DNA from: Apostichopus japonicus
Taxonomy: Eukaryota; Echinodermata; Holothuroidea; Aspidochirotida; Stichopodidae
Length of the DNA stretch: 64,000 nucleotides
Direction: 5' to 3'
NCBI RefSeq assembly: GCF_037975245.1
Contig: NC_092570.1
Location: forward strand, 7,315,001-7,379,000
The position numbers and the translations under genes were made by a program. The notes beneath the pieces are model-generated. The model did not search any database. It had not been told where the DNA came from and saw only the letters and a program-made list of their open reading frames with translations. How positions within the stretch are numbered: the stretch's first letter is position 1; every line of letters starts with the position of its first letter. Shown here in pieces: positions 57,763 through 64,000 of this stretch.

Positions 57763-57768
57763 AATAAA
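57763..57768 (+). terminator. Polyadenylation signal, copy 9
   Basis: AATAAA, 28 bases past the stop. Confidence 0.6.
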
Positions 57769-57970
57769 GACGGAATTGTTGTATATAACGACTATTGATA
57801 TACGTACTTAATATTAAAACGTATTTGGCGGAAACGGAACAAATGACATGTATTATAGCGATAGAGATAAATGATGTAACGTTTCAGAGCTTTATCGTGT
57901 CAAAGAAAAAAAGCAAACAGTCAGTATACATGAAAAAAACCAAAGCGCTGTTTCAACCATTCGATGAGTG

Positions 57971-58082
57971 CAGTTGCGTAGGAAGATACTTTTGAGAGGG
58001 GGGCTGAAGACTGATGGCCGGCCCCACCATATTTTGCACTGGGGGGCTGGCGCCCCCCAGCCCCCCGGTTCCTACGCCCTGG
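57971..58082. mobile_element. Miniature hAT-like element (112 bp)
   Basis: The ends are CAGTTGCGTAGGAA and TTCCTACGCCCTG, imperfect inverted repeats of hAT type. The 8-base word GATGAGTG lies on both sides (57963-57970 and 58083-58090). The same place after copy 8 (about 52545) lacks the insert. The centre holds a GC-rich inverted repeat (GGGGGGCTGG/CCAGCCCCCC). Confidence 0.8.
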
Positions 58083-58090
58083 GATGAGTG

Positions 58091-59638
58091 GAATTGCTCA
58101 AGTTCTTTAGTTTTCTCTGTATACATGAAAGAACATCGAAAGCGGCAAAATCTTGCTAATGGAATAATATCTTTCTCCGCTTTTTTGATAACGTTGATCA
58201 TTACCCACATCTTCATCACATAGTTAAATGAATTGGTTAGGTTAATTAGTTGGTTTTCTTCTACTTTTATTTTAAGTTTGTGTTTGTGAATTACAACCCG
58301 CCAGGACAGCGAAACTAAATGTACAATGACATCATTGGCAACGAAAAAAGAAGTCTTTTCTATTTCCATGTCTTTTGTTTCCATAATATTTTCATATTTT
58401 GCTTCTTCTCAAACTCCTAGCTGACAAGGTGCTTAATGTAATAACTGAACAATGTTTTTCATTAAAGAGAGATGTGTTATTTAATCGTTTAAACGTCTTT
58501 TGAATGGGAAAGAAAAGAGCAATAAAGGAAACGAATAAAGAAATATAACAATATTGAACACCTAAAATTTATATAAAGTCAAAACTTAAAACCGATATGA
58601 ATGTAGATGATTTTTGTTTTTCTTTTAATACTGAAGTGAAATAAATGGATTCAACTTTTAGAGAAGCGCTTTTGAAGTAAAAAACAAGGTTTGATTCAAA
58701 ACTTGATTAATTTCAGTCTGACTAATTAAAATCAACATTTGAAGGACGTCTGTAAATATTGTAAGTAGTTCATGCTAATCAGTATAACCATGGTAATAAA
58801 AGAATGCTATATCGGTGTTGTGTGTGTACGTATTTTTGACCTTCAGCTATATATAACTTTTTACTTGGGATTTTGGTTGATTGTAAAAGTATATTAAAAG
58901 TATACTACGCACTACACAGATAAATAAAATTGGTTACCTGCCTTCTTTGTTATATTGTTCAGTTATTGGTTTTATTGTGAGTTTTATTTTGTATGTACAT
59001 TGTAGACCATTGTATTGTATTATATTGTATGACGTCATTCACCAAATAGTTTCTGCTTCTTTCATCGCTTTTAAAGAAAATCTAAATGGCATTAGTGCTC
59101 ATTTACAACCCTATGTAATTCACACCAAATATCAGAAAAAATATCAATAATAATAGTAATCAGAAATAAACAATATGCATATGGAATAGAGTAGTTTCCC
59201 AAAAGTTGACCAAACATAACTTTAACATGGCACGGAAGGTGGCGCTATAATCAAATATCTTTTAATATCATGTTAGAAATATGTCTGTAATAAACAACAA
59301 ACTTCCCCTATCAGTTATTCCTGCAATTGACGATAAACAAAGCGTCTTTTCCATAAACCGAAAATGTTTGGCATGGGTCTATTTCTTGGATTATAATCCA
59401 AAGGACCATTGCCGTAGGATTTAAACCACAAAGAAAAGAAAATATTTTTCTTCATCCTTAGAATATTGTCTTTTTATTAGTGGATCCTGTCATAAAAGCT
59501 GTTGACTATAGGTTACCGGTAACCGTTTAAGTGTTATACTGTGTATAGTAGACCATCATTCTATAACCATAATGTAATGTTATCGGCTTAACGAGGACCA
59601 TGCAAGAACATACGTAATTGATTTTATTATTCTATCTT
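58091..59638. other. Spacer between copies 9 and 10
   Basis: Up to about 59230 this is the downstream block shared with copies 1 and 8. Then comes about 400 bases without a match that I could see. No gene is called. Confidence 0.5.
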
Positions 59639-60940
59639 TTATCCTTCAAAAGGCTCATATACAGGACAATCAACCATATCGGTGTTATTTATTGAGGAAA
59701 CATTTCGGCAATTAGTGCCCTCTATTATCGATTGATCGATATCGTCAATCGATACCGTTAAATATGGCTTCAATCTTCCATCACTTAACTGGTTTTCCAG
59801 ATAACGAACGCCTCGTTGCTCTCTTTCCATAGAGATATCTTCTGGAAGCTCACCTACATTCCTCATTGAATTTGGTACGTGATTATTATCTGTTCGGTCC
59901 TCTTGTATTTCTTGATATATTGAACTTTCTGAGTTAGCAGTATCGGATGATCTACTGAAGACTACAGCTGTTTGAGCCAAGTCGTTTCCAACCTGTGCTG
60001 TATTCCCCTTCTTGTTTACTGTTTCAGAGAAGTTATTATTTATGTTGTAAGTAATGACAGTCAAACTGGCGCAAACTATCAGCAAGACAGCCGCAGTAAC
60101 TACAATGATAACAATTACCGTAGGTTTCTCTGCTGGCTGCTTACTAGTATCAGGTGGTGGTGAGGTGTGACGTAATGTACTTATTGAACGATTAATACGT
60201 GTTGGTGTAACAATGGTAGATGATGTGCTAATATCGATCCCGCGAGAACAATTGAGATTAAAAATACAACTTTTCGAAGCTTCCATTGAATAAGAACACT
60301 TGTATCGTCCCGTTAGAGTTTCCTTGTTTATATTCTCATTAGACACGCCTACGCTCTTCACATTGCTTGGACCATTTTTAATTGCGAATTCCGTAAATGT
60401 TGTCGAACCAACTCCTAGCTCAAATATTTCCCATGTCTGAGAAAGGTAACTGCCAGTCGGACTAAAGGTGTAACATAACAATTGAAAGCTATTTTCATAT
60501 TCATTGAACTTAGTCAAACACTGAGGCGATTCAGTAACAACGTTGAGTTCATACGTATCCTCCATTGTTTTGTCTCCATTCTGTACCCGACATTTATATA
60601 TTCCTTTGTGCTGTACGTTTACATTGTTAATTTGAATATTCAGTGAACAATTTAACGAACGACTATTAGTAAAACCACTCTCCTGGGACTGAAACCCTCC
60701 TTCCTTGTAGATAAAGGTGTCATTAAATGACATTGATATGTTACAGGTTGTCAATCCATCCCACACACACTGTAAAATAAAGATCTCTCCAGGAAAGATG
60801 ACGTCACTAAATTGTCTGAATCCTTCTGCAGGACCAAGATGTACGGATTTGGTTTGTACTGAAGCTACAAGAAGTAAATGAATAATGGTGCCATATATAA
60901 AGTAAGAGACAAGTCGAAGATCATACGTGCTTCCCATCAT
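59639..60940 (-). CDS. Two-Ig receptor copy 10 (third tail class, truncated), 433 aa
   Basis: Intact frame from MMGSTYDLRL. It has a signal peptide, Ig1 with the FNDTFIYKEGGFQSQ loop, Ig2 with TKF in place of AKC (so an even number of cysteines), a stalk, a membrane span (VIVIIVVTAAVLLIVCASLTVITY) and a tail starting NINNNFSETVNKK. The tail is related to the long class at its end: GELPEDISMEREQRGVRY replaces the unit that has DLYKRIEKRGIRY in copies 3 and 5, so the YxxI tyrosine is lost. LKPYLTVSIDDID follows. It stops at VYEPFEG, some 20 residues before the ITIM of copies 3 and 5. This is the parent type for the body of copy 6. Confidence 0.85.
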   Translation of the reverse strand: MMGSTYDLRLVSYFIYGTIIHLLLVASVQTKSVHLGPAEGFRQFSDVIFPGEIFILQCVWDGLTTCNISMSFNDTFIYKEGGFQSQESGFTNSRSLNCSLNIQINNVNVQHKGIYKCRVQNGDKTMEDTYELNVVTESPQCLTKFNEYENSFQLLCYTFSPTGSYLSQTWEIFELGVGSTTFTEFAIKNGPSNVKSVGVSNENINKETLTGRYKCSYSMEASKSCIFNLNCSRGIDISTSSTIVTPTRINRSISTLRHTSPPPDTSKQPAEKPTVIVIIVVTAAVLLIVCASLTVITYNINNNFSETVNKKGNTAQVGNDLAQTAVVFSRSSDTANSESSIYQEIQEDRTDNNHVPNSMRNVGELPEDISMEREQRGVRYLENQLSDGRLKPYLTVSIDDIDQSIIEGTNCRNVSSINNTDMVDCPVYEPFEG

Positions 60941-61139
60941 CTCTTACACTCAACAATAGAATTGTCTGAAAAACTGCGACAGATCGCTTTTACTTAAATC
61001 CGTTGCCAACAGTACACCTCTTACACGATATGAATGGCTGTGACAAGTACACGTTGTATTTTATGAAATTTAATATGATCGGACGACATCTGCAATACAG
61101 TGACACGAAGAGAAAAACAAAATCCACGCAATAATAAAA

Positions 61140-61322
61140 TAACAACAAATAATAAACTCCATTCCGTACACACTATAAATAAAAAGAGCCATCCGGGGAA
61201 ACGTCACTATATTCTGTGAATCCTTCTGAAGGTCCAAGATATAAGGAGGTAGTTTGTACTGAAGCTTCAAGAAGCATATGAGTTAATAGCGTTAAGCATG
61301 TAGTAAGATATAAATCGACGAC
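61140..61322 (-). pseudogene. Receptor 5' stub upstream of copy 10
   Basis: Matches the stubs at 40545 and 47385 (signal peptide and Ig1 start) with an extra deletion near 61198. Frames are broken. Confidence 0.75.
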
Positions 61323-61893
61323 GGTAGATGGTCACCACACCCCCTGACACTAATTTAATGACGGTGAAATACATTACAGTGCTAAAAACATGTAATTAAT
61401 ATGCCGGATCGAAGCCAAAATGAGAGTATAAGTGAAACAGGAAGCGATAAATCCAACCTATTACAACACATTTACACGCAATTTCACTTTTACATTGAGA
61501 AACTAATCGTGTTAGCCCGAGGTATGTTGTTCGAGTAAAGTTTGAACATGAACTACAAGTAAAGATCTGTTTCAAATAGAATGATATTTATAACTTCCTC
61601 ATTCCTAGTTCAGCAATGCATTCGTTGAGAGTGTGACACGTCTTATCCTAATTCAATGTTATTCTTTTAATAGTTCCTTTAGGTCAGTAATTAAATATCA
61701 AGTTAGAGAGCTAAGCGCTTTTTAAGAGGAACTCGTATGAACGTAACATATCGCAAAGTAAAGCATTATAATTCAGTGACAGACTATTTCAAATCATTCC
61801 GTGACTCATTCTATTGACTAAATTAAATCTGGTTATATATCCGTTATCTTGTGGCTTCCTTTGCAAAAAAAACCTTGTTTCTGATGACGTCTC

Positions 61894-61895
<2 letters not shown>
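61323..61895. other. Upstream block of copy 10
   Basis: Sister of 40740-41202 and 47579-48060 up to about 61715; the rest is unmatched. No gene is seen. Confidence 0.5.

Positions 61896-61988
<93 letters not shown>
61896..61988. repeat. (AT)n microsatellite
   Basis: Pure TA dinucleotides leading directly into the palindrome. Confidence 0.95.
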
Positions 61989-61991
<3 letters not shown>

Positions 61992-62109
61992 GAAAATCGT
62001 AATGAGTTGGAAAATCAAGAACAGTGAAAAAACTTTCAGCCTCCACCGGACTGAAAGTTTTTTCACTGTTCTTGATTTTCCAACTCATTACGATTTTCAT
62101 TTATATATA
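61981..62109. repeat. Perfect 59-bp palindrome of two SINE ends
   Basis: Arms 61981-62039 and 62051-62109 are exact reverse complements around an 11-base centre (CCTCCACCGGA). Each arm is the 3' body of the (TA)n-tailed SINE, so two copies sit head to head with their tRNA parts missing and a TA tail on each outer side. The centre is the end of the SINE's T arm. Confidence 0.95.
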
Positions 62110-62145
62110 TTCATTTGCCTTTGTCGTTTACCTCCATTGCATTAA

Positions 62146-62147
<2 letters not shown>

Positions 62148-62186
<39 letters not shown>

Positions 62187-62210
62187 TATACATATATATA
62201 TATATATAAT
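62148..62210. repeat. (AT)n microsatellite
   Basis: TA dinucleotides with GCATATACA in the middle. Confidence 0.9.
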
Positions 62211-63193
62211 ATAGCAAAAAATCTACCACCCAAAAAATAAACACACGCAAACAAACAAACAACATACGCATATTCTGTATCATCGGCGTTTTGTTTTGTC
62301 ACTTTTAGCCACAACTGGATAATAAGGTCTCCGTCCTATCGTCACAACACAATACACACTACGTTCGGCGCGTTCATTAATTAAATGTGGTTCACACAGC
62401 ATATATTTGCACGTGATTATCTCTCACATATCATGAAACACAGGAATAAAGTTTCTACTTTAAACCGCGAGAAACGGGAAAATTTCAAATAATGCGACGT
62501 GACATGTCATTATACATTTTGGGCAATTGTTACCATTCTAAAATAACTTTCATTGTGACCTAACCCATAGACAGTCTGCAGGCGTCGAGCTACTTTTGCA
62601 CTTCTAAGGCTGTATGTAATAACCTGATTAGTTGATTTATACTTGCGTTGATATGACAGTAAACACAGAACCAACGGAAAGGCATCAAAGCCTATACTAT
62701 AGTAGAAGACTTTACATAGCATACGGAATGGTATGCAAAACTATTCAATTGTATCACAGTTAATGAATACATTGGAAGATGAGTCCATTCTAAGACGATG
62801 CAGAGGTATAACAGAGCAGGAATGCAGAGAGTAACTAGGTAAAAAAAAACATATAGGCCTAGTTTCACTTTTACTGCGAATGTTAACAGTCTTGAAGGAA
62901 AATTCTTGCATCTGGAGCAGACGATTGCAAATTAACGAGACTTGTGTTTTATACCAATACAGGCAACTAAGCTCCAAGCTATATTAATAAACAATGGCAG
63001 AATGAAGCTCCTCGACATAGATAATATCGAATTATGCGGTGAAAATCAACAATAACTATATGTTTCGTTGGGACAGACAATTATTGTGAGGAACATTCAA
63101 TAGACATGAAATCGACGCAAAATATTGAGATGTTCATATATCTAGTGAAATTTACCTGCCATATATTATAAAGTGGCAATGCTGAATATGTTT

Positions 63194-63196
<3 letters not shown>
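62211..63196. other. Duplicated spacer with empty LINE site
   Basis: Sister of 48150-50110. The single ATGTCATT at 62504-62511 is the uninterrupted target of the LINE at 48449. No gene is called. Confidence 0.55.

Positions 63197-63228
<32 letters not shown>
63197..63228. repeat. (AT)n microsatellite
   Basis: Short TA run at the end of the duplicated spacer. Confidence 0.9.
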
Positions 63229-63230
<2 letters not shown>

Positions 63231-63249
63231 GCTATACCCCGGGCGTAGT

Positions 63250-63520
63250 ATCGTTTCGGCAAATAACTTTGAGCTCCAGTTCCGTTTATTAAAAATCTGT
63301 GTGAAACTAAATATATATTTGACAAGACTGTGTATTTTGATTGGTCCTTTCGATCCGCCGCTCAAACAGTTTGGAATAGATTGCCAATGAGTGTTCGATC
63401 CTGCACTTCTTCTTTTTAATGCCGTCTTCAGACACAACTTTTGGATCAAGCTTTCAATGTGTAACTCTACCGCGGTGACATTTTCATGTATATGTTCTTT
63501 GAACTTTAGAGTCTCTCTTA
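63250..63520 (+). mobile_element. LINE ORF2 C-terminal fragment
   Basis: Around 63350-63415 the plus strand reads FRSAAQTVWNRLPMSVRSCT, the stereotyped near-terminal motif (A-x-x-x-WN-x-LP-x-x-x-R) of CR1/L2-type and related LINE proteins. A stop follows and the frame shifts. No target duplication was found, so the ends are approximate. Confidence 0.55.
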
Positions 63521-63603
63521 ACTTTTAAAGTCTTGATTCTGGTCATTGTTTACCCTATTTTTCTTTCTTTTTTGTAAGCTTTTGATTAATTTACTATGTG
63601 GTT

Positions 63604-64000
63604 TTATTTTTTTAATGTATCACTTTTCGTAGGATCAATAACCTGGTATTCAGGATCCCGTTCTTGCCCGTCTGGTACATATTCATAATCATCATCTGCT
63701 GACGTACTAACTACGTCATCATCGTTATTGACATCCAATGATTGTGGTTCTTCCTTTCCACTAGTTTTTACCTCATTTACATCTTCATATGGCGCTATCA
63801 AATCTTGCTCTCCAAGTTCTCCGTTTTGAGATTCATCTTTTCTGTCCAATGTTTTATATAGCTCATTTGCAACTTCTCCGCTACTACCACTGGCATTATA
63901 TGAAACATAACCATCCCCCATAGAGCTCAGTTGGTCTCCTTGTTGTGTATCTGGATCCACTATATAGTTAGCAAATGTAAAGCTGGAAGCAGTTCCATAA
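63604..64000 (-). CDS. Receptor copy 11, cytoplasmic tail only (partial)
   Basis: The minus-strand frame is open from the right edge to the stop at 63604, so the protein continues outside the window. There is no true ATG start here (the codon at 63960 is GTG). What is seen is an acidic, tyrosine-rich tail: a NELYKTLDRK unit related to the DLYKKI units of the long class, then APYEDV, DYEYVPDG and PEYQVIDPTKSD. The last is the counterpart of HYDVLDPSK in copies 3 and 5, but with Pro at the -2 place, so not a strict ITIM. It is more divergent than any other copy and may mark the edge of another subfamily. An upstream AG at about 63959 leaves open a spliced structure. Confidence 0.65.
   Translation of the reverse strand, partial: YGTASSFTFANYIVDPDTQQGDQLSSMGDGYVSYNASGSSGEVANELYKTLDRKDESQNGELGEQDLIAPYEDVNEVKTSGKEEPQSLDVNNDDDVVSTSADDDYEYVPDGQERDPEYQVIDPTKSDTLKK

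Noticed and set aside
909..60940. Membership of known invertebrate immune families such as sea urchin Trf (185/333) or VCBP
   Set aside because: The proteins lack the Gly/His-rich regions of the former and the chitin-binding domain of the latter, and they have a membrane span and signalling-type tail.

Overview
This is a stretch of animal (eukaryotic) DNA, AT-rich and crowded with transposons. Its core is a tandem family of at least eleven related, apparently intronless genes for cell-surface receptors. Each has a signal peptide, two immunoglobulin (Ig)-like domains, a serine/threonine-rich stalk, one membrane span and a tyrosine-rich cytoplasmic tail. I did not recognise the family as a named one. 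The organism is probably an invertebrate deuterostome, with an echinoderm as a reasonable guess. That rests mainly on a Gmr1-like LTR retrotransposon, a clade described from deuterostomes, and is inference only.

Receptor layout (copy numbers are mine): copy 1 (909-2077, +, frameshifted); copy 2 (6134-7759, -, two frameshifts); copy 3 (15063-16559, -); copy 4 (20123-21286, -); copy 5 (30050-31546, -); copy 6 (38936-40324, -, chimeric tail); copy 7 (45880-47169, -); copy 8 (51190-52314, +, 5' end deleted); copy 9 (56554-57735, +, novel N-terminus); copy 10 (59639-60940, -, shortened tail); copy 11 (63604 to the right edge, -, tail only). Short relics of further copies lie at about 40.6, 44.4, 47.5 and 61.2 kb.

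The ectodomains are strikingly alike, while the membrane and tail segments fall into classes. The long class (copies 2, 3, 5, 7) has YxxV/I repeats and, in copies 3 and 5, a C-terminal match to the ITIM consensus. The short class (1, 4, 8, 9) has a multi-tyrosine tail ending YETVQ. A third class is copy 10. Copy 6 joins the copy-10 body to the short-class tail. This resembles paired-receptor families, where one ectodomain type is coupled to different signalling outputs. Ligand and signalling are unknown.

Between the genes, long blocks repeat as a mosaic: 13.4-18.9 kb resembles 28.6-33.9 kb, 4.7-6.1 resembles 44.3-45.9, 48.1-50.1 resembles 62.2-63.2, and 35.5-37.8 resembles 53.8-56.0. These paralogous blocks provide empty sites that date and delimit several insertions: a 4.8-kb CACTA-like DNA transposon (8610-13397), an intact 6.2-kb Gmr1-like LTR retrotransposon (22375-28589), a 1.6-kb hAT-type element (33931-35504), a 112-bp hAT-like MITE (57971-58082) and a 5'-truncated LINE (48449-49108). 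A decayed Penelope-like element (41345-43720), two kinds of tRNA-derived SINE and many (AT)n tracts complete the picture. All calls were made by eye; no alignment or search was run.
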